A DNA stretch of 36,997 nt from Streptomyces sp. AcH 505. Lineage in GTDB: Bacteria > Actinomycetota > Actinomycetes > Streptomycetales > Streptomycetaceae. The first letter of the stretch is position 1, and the number at the start of each line of letters is the position of its first letter. The notes under the pieces were generated by a model that made no database searches, was not told where the DNA came from, and saw nothing but the letters and a program-made list of their open reading frames with translations. Both the position numbers and the translations under genes were made by a program. The DNA lies in contig NZ_JTIY01000001.1 of NCBI RefSeq assembly GCF_000818175.1, positions 2,728,609-2,765,605 on the forward strand, written 5' to 3'. Shown in pieces: positions 30,220 to 36,990 of the stretch.

Positions 30220-32967
30220 ATGGCGTTTCCCGATGACCCGCTGGACGTCCAGGTGGACCTCCAAGTCGGTGCGGCCTGGACGGACGTCACCGAGTGGGCG
30301 TTCACCCGGGACCCGATCACGATCTCGTACGGGCGCGCGGACGAGGGACAGCGCGTCGACCCCGGCCGGGCCACGATCTCGTTCAACAACCGGGACGGCC
30401 GGTTCTCTTCGAGCAACCCGCGCTCCCCGTACTACGGGCTCATCGGCCGCAACACCCCGGTGCGGGTGAGCGTCCCCGGTGTCGAGCCCTACCTCGAACT
30501 GACCGGCGAGACACCGGATACGGCGTCGACCCCGGACGCCTCGGTCCTCGACATCGTCGGCGACATCGACGTCCGCTACGAGGCCACCGTCGACTGGCAG
30601 ACGCCCGGCACTCACCTGCTGATGGGGAAGTACTCCACCCTCAACCAGGCGTCTTGGCTGCTGTATGTGCGGGATCAGTTCCTTCGGTTCCAGTGGTCGA
30701 CCACCGGCGCGGACGCCGTGGTGTACGGCTGGCAGCTGCCGCCCCTGCCCGGCCGCGCCGCGGTGCGCGTCGTCCTGGACGTCAACGATGGCACCAGCCA
30801 CAGCATGCTGCGCATGTACACGGCCCCGTCCATCGCCGGGCCCTGGACCCAGTTCAGCACGGACGCGGACTTCGTCCAGCCGGTCACCTCCATCTTCAGC
30901 GGCTCGTCGCCTCTGGTCGTCGGGGTGACCGTCGGCGCGACGCCGCCCCTGCCCGGCCGGGTCCACAAGGTGGAGATCCGCAACAGCGCCAACACGGTGG
31001 TGGCGAACCCGGACTTCACCGTCCAGGACCTGGGCGACACGTCCTTCGCCGACGGCGCCGGTCGCACCTGGACCGTCAACGGGGCCGCGCGGATCACCGA
31101 CCGGGAGTACCGGTTCAAGGGAGAGATCAGCGCCTGGCCGCCACGATGGGACGTCAGCGGCAAGGACGTATGGGTGCCGATCGAGGCCGGCGGAATCCTG
31201 CGCCGTCTCAGCCAGGGCCGCAAGCCCCTCGCCTCCACTCTGGCCCGCCGCATCCCCACACAGCCCAACGTCCTGGCGTACTGGCCCATGGAGGAAGGCT
31301 CGGACGCCAAGCAGGCGTCCAGCCCCATCTCCGGTGTCAGCCCGCTGCGGCTGACCGGCGTGACCTGGGCCTCCGCCAACACCTTGCCCAGCTCGTTGCC
31401 GCTGCCTGTCCTGGCGTCCAACGGCGGGCCGGGTGCTCTCATGTCCGGCGCGGTCCCCGCTCCGAAGGGAGCCACGACCGGCTGGCAGGTGCGGTGGATC
31501 TACCGGCTCGACACCGTGCCGACCACGCTCTACACGGTCATGCGGATCCTGGGCAGCGGCACCGTGAAGGAGTGGTACCTCCAGTCCCGCGACACCCAGT
31601 CCCGGATCATCGGCAGAGACGCCGAAGGGGTCGACGTCGTCAACCAGACCGTCGCCACCGGCGCCGACCTGTTCAACCAGTGGAACACCTGCAACCTCCA
31701 CCTCTCCCAGTCGGGCACCACCGTCAGCTGGCGGGTCGACTGGCAGGACATCGGCGGCGACGCGGGAGGGTTCGGCGGCACCTACACCGGGACCGCCGGA
31801 CGCGTCACCGGTGTCGCCTCGCCCCCCGACGGGTACGCCGCCCAGCTGGACGGCATGGCGCTGGGCCACATCGCCGTCATCAGCACGAGCACCACGGCCG
31901 CCTACGACGGGGCGATCACCGGCTACGCCGGAGAGACCGCCATCAACCGGATGCTCCGCCTCGCCTCCGAGACCAACCTCCCGTTGAGCGTGTACGACGG
32001 CAGCATCACCCTGGGCGCCCAAGCCATGGGACCCCAACTCCCCACCGGAATCCTCGACCTGATCTTCGAGTGCGCCGACACGGACGGCGGGATCCTCTAC
32101 GAGCCGTCCGACGCCATCGCCCTGCGCTACCGCGACCGGACCAGCCTCTACAACCAGGCCCCGGCCCTGGTCCTCGACTACGAAGCGGAAGGGGAGGTCG
32201 CCCCGCCGCTGGAGCCTGTCGAGGACGACCAGCACCTGCGCAACGACGTCACGGTGGAACGCTCCGGCGGCTCGTCCGGACGCGTCGTCATCGAGGAGGG
32301 ACCCCTGTCCGTCCTGCCCCCGGAAGAGGGCGGCGTCGGCATCTACGACGAGACGGTCACCCTCAACCTGGCCACGGACGAGCAGACCGAACCCATCGCC
32401 GGATGGCGCGCGCACCTGGGCACATGGCCCGGCGCCCGCTACCCCTCGGTCCACGTCCAGCTGCACACGGCCACACATCTGATCGGCCCGATCCTGGGAC
32501 TGCGTATCGGCGACAAGGGGATCATCGAGCACCCACCCGAGTGGCTGCCGCCCGAGGACATCGAGTTCCTGACCTACGGCTACACCGAGGTGCTGGACGT
32601 CTTCACCTGGGACTGGACCGCCAACACGGCACCGGCCGGCCCCTGGATCGTAGGCATCACTAACGATCCGGTCCTGGGCCGGGCGGACACCGGCGGGTCG
32701 ACGCTCACCACGGGGGTGAATGCGACGGCGACGAGCTTGTCCGTGACGACGGCCGCCGGGTCGGCAAGGTGGATCGACTCGGCCGCGTTCGCCTCCGAGT
32801 TCCCCTTCGACGTCGTCATCGGCGGCGAGGTCATGCGGGTGACCGCGATCACCGGCACCAGCAGCCCGCAGACGTTCACCGTGACCCGGGCCGTGAACGG
32901 CATCCACAAAGCCCAGACAGCAGGCACCGCCCTGCAACTTGACCAGCCCACGGTTGTGGCCCTGTGA
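30220..32967 (+). CDS. Large minor tail protein (tail tip / adsorption)
   Basis: 915 residues from the ATG one base after the tape measure stop. The first 100 residues (VDLQVGAAWTDVTEWAFTRD, RADEGQRVDPGRATISFNNR) are the tail-tip section. Two beta-rich concanavalin/LamG-like stretches follow: about 105-260 (YEATVDWQTPGTHLLMGKYS) and about 340-540 (AYWPMEEGSD start, VRWIYRLDTVP). The last third is a hub-like segment with a V/T-rich end. Since no separate Dit or Tal gene follows the tape measure, both roles may be merged here. The LamG-type regions are probably the cell-surface binding parts. Confidence 0.82.
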   Translation: MAFPDDPLDVQVDLQVGAAWTDVTEWAFTRDPITISYGRADEGQRVDPGRATISFNNRDGRFSSSNPRSPYYGLIGRNTPVRVSVPGVEPYLELTGETPDTASTPDASVLDIVGDIDVRYEATVDWQTPGTHLLMGKYSTLNQASWLLYVRDQFLRFQWSTTGADAVVYGWQLPPLPGRAAVRVVLDVNDGTSHSMLRMYTAPSIAGPWTQFSTDADFVQPVTSIFSGSSPLVVGVTVGATPPLPGRVHKVEIRNSANTVVANPDFTVQDLGDTSFADGAGRTWTVNGAARITDREYRFKGEISAWPPRWDVSGKDVWVPIEAGGILRRLSQGRKPLASTLARRIPTQPNVLAYWPMEEGSDAKQASSPISGVSPLRLTGVTWASANTLPSSLPLPVLASNGGPGALMSGAVPAPKGATTGWQVRWIYRLDTVPTTLYTVMRILGSGTVKEWYLQSRDTQSRIIGRDAEGVDVVNQTVATGADLFNQWNTCNLHLSQSGTTVSWRVDWQDIGGDAGGFGGTYTGTAGRVTGVASPPDGYAAQLDGMALGHIAVISTSTTAAYDGAITGYAGETAINRMLRLASETNLPLSVYDGSITLGAQAMGPQLPTGILDLIFECADTDGGILYEPSDAIALRYRDRTSLYNQAPALVLDYEAEGEVAPPLEPVEDDQHLRNDVTVERSGGSSGRVVIEEGPLSVLPPEEGGVGIYDETVTLNLATDEQTEPIAGWRAHLGTWPGARYPSVHVQLHTATHLIGPILGLRIGDKGIIEHPPEWLPPEDIEFLTYGYTEVLDVFTWDWTANTAPAGPWIVGITNDPVLGRADTGGSTLTTGVNATATSLSVTTAAGSARWIDSAAFASEFPFDVVIGGEVMRVTAITGTSSPQTFTVTRAVNGIHKAQTAGTALQLDQPTVVAL

Positions 32968-32977
32968 GGAGACGACG

Positions 32978-33403
32978 ATGACGCAATGGCTCGCCGGGAT
33001 GGTCATCACCGCTGACCGGCTGAATGACGGCCTGGACCTGGTCACCACGTCCAGCGGGCTGGTGGCCGCGACCGGGTTCTCGGTCACGTCCTTCGCCGGG
33101 GCGCGGATCGGCCGGGCGTTCACCCTCGACATGATCATGCACCGCACGGGCGCGGACATCACCGTCTCCGGCGGCAACATCGCCGACACAGACATCTGCA
33201 CCGTCCCGGCCGGGTGGCGGCCGACCGTCGGCACGATCAACGGGCAGTGGGACGACGGGACCGCAGAGGGCGGCTTCGTCATCGGCACGAACGGGGTGTG
33301 CACACTCCGCACATCCAACGGGTCGATCCTGCGCGGCGACACCACTGCGCCCACGGGCAACGGATCCAACCCGCGCCTGCACATCGACTTCTTCATCGAC
33401 TGA
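32978..33403 (+). CDS. Small tail-tip/receptor-binding-like protein
   Basis: 141 residues from the ATG at 32978 with GAGGAGACG ahead; the open frame extends back into the preceding gene without a good start. It begins MTQWLAGMVITADRLNDG and is then mostly beta strands (ADITVSGGNIADTDICTVPA, GTINGQWDDGT). Proteins of this type close the tail operon in many Streptomyces siphoviruses. Its exact role is not known; a host-contact function is likely. Confidence 0.65.
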   Translation: MTQWLAGMVITADRLNDGLDLVTTSSGLVAATGFSVTSFAGARIGRAFTLDMIMHRTGADITVSGGNIADTDICTVPAGWRPTVGTINGQWDDGTAEGGFVIGTNGVCTLRTSNGSILRGDTTAPTGNGSNPRLHIDFFID

Positions 33404-33422
33404 CCGCGCCGCAACCACAGAC

Positions 33423-33446
33423 GCCCCGAGCCGACACGGCCGGGGC
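33423..33446 (+). terminator. Weak hairpin before the lysin gene
   Basis: GCCCCG / CGGGGC with a 12-nt loop, followed by TTTCC. It separates structural from lysis genes and may attenuate. Confidence 0.55.
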
Positions 33447-33471
33447 TTTCCGCATGCCAGAAAGGACCGCG

Positions 33472-34305
33472 ATGACTGTTCACGGGCAGGACTGGGCCAG
33501 CTACCAGCCCAGCGAGCCGTCGACCAAGGGCATCGACTTCGCCATCATCAAGGCCACCCAGGGCACCACGTACACCAACCCGAAGATGACCGCCCAGGCC
33601 GCGCACGCCCGCAAGGCCGGGTGCGTGGTCGGGTTCTACCACTTCCTCCAGCCGGGCAACATCAAGGCCCAGGCCGCATACTTCGTCGCCCAGGCCGCCT
33701 CGGTGGGGGGTGATCCGCTGTTCGCGGACTGGGAGACCACCCCGGAAGGCAAGCGCGCCACCTGCGACGAGAAGGATGCGTTTCTCGCCGAGGTGAAGCG
33801 GCTGCGGGGCGACACGCACCGGGTCGGCCTGTACTGCAACCGCGACTTCTGGCTGAACCACGACACCACCGGCGACGCCGGGGACGCGTTGTGGATCGCG
33901 GACTACGTCGGCGCCGGGAAGCCCCGCATCACCGCGAAGTGGCTGTTCCACCAGTACACGTCCACGCCCGTCGATACGAACGTCGCCGCCTTCAAGGACA
34001 AGGCGGCCCTGCGCGCCTGGGCCGACGTCGACACCCCGAGCACCCCGCCGAACCAGCCGAGCACCCCGCCGAAGGGAACCCCCGCCATGGCCACGAACAC
34101 CGACCTGCTCGAAGCGCTCGTCAAGAACCTGTTGCACGTCGGCTCGCTCACCGAGGTCGACGCGAAGGGCAAGGCCGTCGAGCACGGCGCCGGCTACTTC
34201 CTCGCCCACGTCGAGCAGGACACCGTCGCCCTGAACTTGAAGGTCGACCGCATCGAGAAGGCGCTCCTCGAACTGGCCGCAGCGGTCAAGACGCTCCAGT
34301 CCTGA
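33472..34305 (+). CDS. GH25 endolysin (muramidase)
   Basis: 277 residues from the ATG at 33472, preceded by AGAAAGGACC. Lysozyme of family GH25 that cuts peptidoglycan between MurNAc and GlcNAc. Seen: HGQDWASYQP with Asp7, FAIIKATQGTTY, GFYHFLQPGN, and the catalytic pair in LFADWET (Asp86, Glu88), then GLYCNRDFW and FHQYTSTPVD. A Pro/Thr linker with a repeated STPPNQPSTPPKG leads to a helical C-terminal part (206-277) that is probably a coiled-coil binding or oligomerisation region. There is no signal peptide, so export depends on the holin downstream. The internal ATG at 34087 could produce the tail part alone. Confidence 0.9.
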   Translation: MTVHGQDWASYQPSEPSTKGIDFAIIKATQGTTYTNPKMTAQAAHARKAGCVVGFYHFLQPGNIKAQAAYFVAQAASVGGDPLFADWETTPEGKRATCDEKDAFLAEVKRLRGDTHRVGLYCNRDFWLNHDTTGDAGDALWIADYVGAGKPRITAKWLFHQYTSTPVDTNVAAFKDKAALRAWADVDTPSTPPNQPSTPPKGTPAMATNTDLLEALVKNLLHVGSLTEVDAKGKAVEHGAGYFLAHVEQDTVALNLKVDRIEKALLELAAAVKTLQS

Positions 34306-34347
34306 CCCGGCCGCAACCCCTTCCCTTCCAGCAGAAACGGATCTGCC

Positions 34348-34623
34348 ATGTCCAGTCCCTCCCTGCCCAACCTCGGCGACTTCGACGCCCTCGGCAAGAC
34401 CGCCAAGACCTACGCCATAGACCTTGGCGAGCGCGTCGTCTGGACGTTCCTCGTCGGCTCCGGCGCCGTAGCCCTCGCGGGCGGCCCGGCCGACATGTTC
34501 CACGCCAGCTTCTGGCAGGCCGTCGGCGCGGGCGGCATCGCCGCCGCCGGGTCCCTCGTGAAGGGCCTCGTCGCCAAGGTCGTCGGCAACAAGAACTCGG
34601 CCTCGACCACGACCACCGTCTGA
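34348..34623 (+). CDS. Putative holin
   Basis: 91 residues. Two hydrophobic segments at about 31-46 (VVWTFLVGSGAVALAGG) and 55-75 (FWQAVGAGGIAAAGSLVKGL) are joined by a short turn; the C-terminus is short, Lys/Asn/Thr-rich. Small size, two helices and its place directly after the endolysin are the class II holin pattern. Its last base overlaps the next ATG (TGATG). Confidence 0.8.
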   Translation: MSSPSLPNLGDFDALGKTAKTYAIDLGERVVWTFLVGSGAVALAGGPADMFHASFWQAVGAGGIAAAGSLVKGLVAKVVGNKNSASTTTTV

Positions 34624-35042
34624 TGCGGGCGGCGGTCCTGCGCGTCAGTCCCCGCCGCGGATTCCTCGTCACCATGGGCCTCGGCTGGGCCGGCTACGGA
34701 AAGCTCGGCATCCTCGGCAACCCGCGGTACGGGACCAGCCGGGGCCTGGACGACATCACGAAGTACGCGCCCATGAACGTCCTCGGCTGGATGTGGGTGG
34801 CCCTCGGCCTAGTCGCGGTCCTCGCCGGCCTGGCGGTCCGCTGCCCGCGCATGCAGTCGCTCGGGTTCACCGCGCTCGCCGTCCCGGCCGGGTTGTGGGG
34901 GACGGCGTTCACGATCGCCGCGGCGACGTCCTACGCGGCCGGCGCCGGATCGGCGTGCGGGTGGGTGGCGTTCGCCCTCGGCATTGTCTGGGTGGCCGGC
35001 ATGGACGACCCGCCCCCTCCGCACCTCAGAAAGAAGGCTTGA
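34623..35042 (+). CDS. Membrane protein of the lysis cassette
   Basis: 139 residues with three probable membrane helices (about 52-72, 80-105, 112-128: WMWVALGLVAVLAGLAV, FTALAVPAGLWGTAFTIAAA, GWVAFALGIVWVAGM) and a Pro/Lys-rich cytoplasmic end. It starts within the holin stop. It may be a second holin or an antiholin; the sequence gives no proof. Confidence 0.65.
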   Translation: MRAAVLRVSPRRGFLVTMGLGWAGYGKLGILGNPRYGTSRGLDDITKYAPMNVLGWMWVALGLVAVLAGLAVRCPRMQSLGFTALAVPAGLWGTAFTIAAATSYAAGAGSACGWVAFALGIVWVAGMDDPPPPHLRKKA

Positions 35043-35043
35043 C

Positions 35044-35316
35044 GTGGACCTGGGGGCGCTGGCCGCAACGGGAGTCGCAGCACTGGTTGGCCTGACGACG
35101 TGGACTCAGTCCCGGGCCGCCAACCGGCGCTCGGATTTCACCACGATCACCGACCAGCTGCGGCAGGATCTCGCCGCCGAACGGGTCCAGCGGAAGCTGA
35201 CCACCTCGTTCGTCCTCGATCTCCTCAAGTGGGCCCACCAGGTCGGCCCTGGCACCCCGGCCGGTCCGCCGCCGGAACCGCCTGTAGACCTCGATCTGAC
35301 GCCCTGGCGGCACTGA
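35044..35316 (+). CDS. Small membrane-anchored coiled-coil protein (lysis cassette)
   Basis: 90 residues from a GTG at 35044, with AAGAAGG 10 nt before. One N-terminal membrane helix (LGALAATGVAALVGLTTWTQ), then a charged helix (RSDFTTITDQLRQDLAAERV) and a Pro-rich end. This is the outline of an inner-membrane spanin or of a small regulator of the holin. In a monoderm actinomycete a spanin function is less obvious, so the role remains open. It is the last gene before the operon terminator. Confidence 0.6.
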   Translation: MDLGALAATGVAALVGLTTWTQSRAANRRSDFTTITDQLRQDLAAERVQRKLTTSFVLDLLKWAHQVGPGTPAGPPPEPPVDLDLTPWRH

Positions 35317-35323
35317 ACGAACT

Positions 35324-35363
35324 GCGCCCCCTGTCTGGCCCTCACGGGCTGGGCGGGGGGCGC
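35324..35363. terminator. Bidirectional terminator of the late operon
   Basis: 8-bp stem GCGCCCCC / GGGGGCGC around a 24-nt loop followed by TTT, between the lysis cassette (plus) and the GntR gene (minus). It closes the structural operon. Confidence 0.75.
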
Positions 35364-35379
35364 TTTCGTGCGTCCGGAG

Positions 35380-35622
35380 TCAAGCGTCGGCGGACGGCTC
35401 GGCGACGAAGGACCCCATGCCGGGCACGGTGTAGATGAGACCTTCCTCGCGCAGCCGGCTGAGCACCTTCTGGCTGGTTGCCTGTGCGATGCCGAACTCG
35501 CCCTGCAGCTGGACGACCGAGGGCACGCGGGACCGCGGTTCGTAGGTGCCGTCCGCGATCCGCGCGCGGAGCACGTCGGCCACTTGAATCCAGCGCGGAA
35601 CATCCGAGGTGTAGTCGATCAC
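35380..35622 (-). CDS. Small GntR-family regulator
   Basis: 80 residues from a GTG at 35622, consisting only of the GntR winged HTH: PRWIQVADVLRARIADGTYE, RVPSVVQLQGEFGIAQATSQ, then KVLSRLREEGLIYTVPGMGS. There is no C-terminal ligand-binding domain. KorSA of pSAM2 and other AICE repressors are GntR proteins as well, though usually larger. It faces a palindrome (35678-35693) in its own upstream region and is thus probably autoregulated. A TACCGT hexamer seven bases before the start again suggests a leaderless mRNA. It may silence transfer or lysis genes. Confidence 0.85.
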   Translation of the reverse strand: MIDYTSDVPRWIQVADVLRARIADGTYEPRSRVPSVVQLQGEFGIAQATSQKVLSRLREEGLIYTVPGMGSFVAEPSADA

Positions 35623-35668
35623 CTACCCGACGGTAAGCACACCTGGCATTCCCCGCGAGCCAGGCAAT

Positions 35669-35700
35669 GCCTAGAACACCTAGCACGCTAGGTATACGCT
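35669..35700. promoter_or_regulatory. CTAG-rich palindrome upstream of the GntR gene
   Basis: ACCTAGC-AC-GCTAGGT (35678-35693), perfect 7-bp arms, preceded by GCCTAGAACAC (35669-35679). The tetranucleotide CTAG is normally rare in Streptomyces, and here it occurs three times in 25 bp. GCCTAGGACAC, one base different, stands in the promoter at 13105-13115, so one regulator could act at both. Forward -10-like TAGGTA overlaps the right arm. Confidence 0.6.
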
Positions 35701-35714
35701 TCATGACAAGAAAA

Positions 35715-35741
35715 ACCCCCGCGGCGGCCAGGCCCGGGGGT
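35715..35741 (-). terminator. Leftward terminator before the right-end genes
   Basis: ACCCCCG (35715-35721) / CGGGGGT (35735-35741). Read on the minus strand the stem is followed by TTTTTCTTG, a true U-tract, unusual in this GC-rich window. It would stop leftward transcription before the GntR promoter. Confidence 0.6.
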
Positions 35742-35769
35742 GCGGACGACGCCACGAGGAGCGACCGTC

Positions 35770-36198
35770 ATGGATGAGAGTACCGACCCCACGCCCGAGG
35801 CACATAGGACCGGTCCCGACTGGGCCCTGTCGCCTGGGTGGCTGGGTGTCGACGAGCAGGGCCGCGTCGGCGAGGTGATTTTGGATACCGCCGGCGTGAT
35901 GATGCTGCGCATGCCGTGGATCGGCGCCGAGTGGATGGTCCCGTCGCAGTCCGTCCGGCCCGCCGACGAGGACGAGCAGGCCAAGGCGCGGCTCGCGGTG
36001 TGCCGCTGCTGCGGTGAGCGCACAGGTGAGCCGATACAGGTCGGCCTCACCGAGTCCATGTCCGGGCCCGGCTGGCCCATCTGGGCCTGCCGCGCGTGCG
36101 TCACCTTCCGCCGGCTGATGCCGTTCTCCGAGCACCCGCTGGAAAGCCAGGGTTCGGTCCGGCACACCGACGGGACTCTGCTGCGGGAGGCACTGTGA
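35770..36198 (+). CDS. Hypothetical protein with zinc-ribbon region
   Basis: 142 residues from the ATG at 35770, GAGGAG nine bases before it. It starts MDESTDPTPEAHRTGPDW, has a short beta-rich part (GRVGEVILDTAGVMMLRMPW), then VCRCCGERTGEP and WACRACVTFRR, two CxxC pairs forming one zinc ribbon. No known enzyme motif. First of three overlapping small genes at the right end, the typical position for accessory genes expressed from the integrated element. Confidence 0.65.
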   Translation: MDESTDPTPEAHRTGPDWALSPGWLGVDEQGRVGEVILDTAGVMMLRMPWIGAEWMVPSQSVRPADEDEQAKARLAVCRCCGERTGEPIQVGLTESMSGPGWPIWACRACVTFRRLMPFSEHPLESQGSVRHTDGTLLREAL

Positions 36199-36368
36199 AC
36201 GAGCTGACCGAGGGTGCGGCGACGCCGACCGCGCCCGACCCGCTGGACGCGCACTTCGAGCACCTGGCCCACATCGACGGCTGCGGCTTCTGCCGGGAGA
36301 GCAGAGACGGCAGCATGTGCCACGAGGGCCACACCCTGTGGCGCGCGTCGAGGGAGGCGCGCGCATGA
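36195..36368 (+). CDS. Small Cys/His protein (57 aa)
   Basis: GTG at 36195 overlapping the preceding stop (GTGA). The sequence AHIDGCGFCRESRDGSMCHE, then GHTLW, has three Cys and several His residues suitable for one zinc site. Its stop overlaps the next ATG. Unknown function. Confidence 0.6.
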   Translation: MNELTEGAATPTAPDPLDAHFEHLAHIDGCGFCRESRDGSMCHEGHTLWRASREARA

Positions 36369-36505
36369 TCTGTGCTCGTTGCGACAAGCCCATGAAGGCC
36401 GCCGAGGCCGAGGAACGCGACGTGCCCGGCAACTCCGGCGGGGTGCGCAGCATCTGGGTCCACAAGAAGCTGTGCCCGCTCCCGCTCGTACGCCGCTTCC
36501 CCTGA
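36365..36505 (+). CDS. Small Cys-rich protein (46 aa)
   Basis: ATG at 36365 inside the previous stop (ATGA). It begins MICARCDKPMKAAEAEERDV with a CxxC pair and has a single later Cys (KKLCPLPLVRR). Probably a zinc knuckle protein like its neighbours. Two terminator hairpins follow, so it is the last gene before the element's right end. The open frame 36530-36766 is not supported as a gene. Confidence 0.55.
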   Translation: MICARCDKPMKAAEAEERDVPGNSGGVRSIWVHKKLCPLPLVRRFP

Positions 36506-36559
36506 GACTTCCTGTCCGTCGGCGCGGCGGTGCGCGACGGGCAGGAGGGGACACCTACC

Positions 36560-36592
36560 CCCGCCCGCTGTCCGCCGATGGCAGCGGGCGGG
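36560..36592 (+). terminator. Terminator after the right-end genes
   Basis: Perfect 11-bp stem CCCGCCCGCTG / CAGCGGGCGGG, 11-nt loop. Confidence 0.75.
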
Positions 36593-36601
36593 TACCCCGG
36601 A

Positions 36602-36635
36602 GCCCCGGCCGCCTACGCACCTCAGCGACCGGGGC
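36602..36635 (+). terminator. Second hairpin in tandem
   Basis: GCCCCGG / CCGGGGC with a 20-nt loop, ten bases behind the first terminator. Tandem terminators protect the following right-end region from read-through. Confidence 0.55.
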
Positions 36636-36679
36636 CTCGCCGTGTCCGGCCGACTGTCAGTGGTGGGGGCTACGGTGAC

Positions 36680-36781
36680 AGGACAGTCCTATCCACGCTC
36701 ATGGCTGCGCGTGCTGCTCGGACCTTGACGGCCGTACCTCCGGGTACGGCCGTCGCCCGTTTGTGAAGGACAACCTGTCCT
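36680..36781. promoter_or_regulatory. Two AGGACA-type palindromes near the right end
   Basis: AGGACAGTCCT (36680-36690) and AGGACA-ACC-TGTCCT (36767-36781). The second has the same half-site and 3-bp spacing as AGGACA-CTG-TGTCCT at 13109-13123 in the promoter of the small HTH gene. No coding gene starts here that I can support. Confidence 0.55.
36727..36754 (+). terminator. Strong hairpin between the palindromes
   Basis: Perfect 12-bp stem GACGGCCGTACC / GGTACGGCCGTC with a TCCG tetraloop, followed by GCCCGTTTG. With a promoter upstream it would delimit a small RNA; as it stands it can be called a terminator-like hairpin. Confidence 0.65.
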
Positions 36782-36863
36782 CCGCAAAGGCCCATTGCCG
36801 CGCACGGAAGGGTGCGAGACAATGGGCGTAGCGCCTGTTCAGGCCCGGTGAGGAAGCCCCGTA

Positions 36864-36886
36864 CTGCGTGAGCGGTGCGTGAGCGG
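36864..36886. repeat. Right copy of the 23-bp end repeat (candidate Int arm site)
   Basis: Two TGCGTGAGCG units in tandem, in the same orientation as the copy at 3128-3150 and differing at one base. Located 111 bp from the window end, in non-coding DNA. Confidence 0.6.
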
Positions 36887-36892
36887 AGGTCC

Positions 36893-36990
36893 CGGAGCAG
36901 CCCAGAATTGGCGGAGTGGGGCGGAGTAGACACCCCGCCTGAGCTGGACTTCCGGAGTAGGCCAGAGGCCCCCGGAGTGAGCTGGAGTGA
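36893..36990. repeat. Phased GGAGTR repeats at the element's right end
   Basis: CGGAGCAG 36893, CGGAGTGG 36912, CGGAGTAG 36922, CGGAGTAG 36953, CGGAGTGA 36973, TGGAGTGA 36983. Spacings of 19, 10, 31, 20 and 10 bp are close to whole helical turns, so the motifs lie on one face of the DNA, as for cooperative binding by Xis or Int near attR. The 36506-36997 stretch otherwise has hairpins and palindromes only. Confidence 0.6.

Noticed and set aside
30154-34503. 1449-residue open frame on the minus strand
   Set aside because: It runs antisense to the minor tail, lysin and holin genes and has low-complexity Gly/Asp/Arg/Val composition typical of GC-rich shadow frames.
35368-35691. 107-residue plus-strand frame opposite the GntR gene
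   Set aside because: The minus-strand frame encodes a clear GntR domain; the plus frame is its shadow and crosses the operator.
36530-36766. 78-residue plus-strand frame near the right end
   Set aside because: It covers two terminator hairpins and a palindrome, has no ribosome-binding site and an unspecific Arg/Pro/Ala composition.
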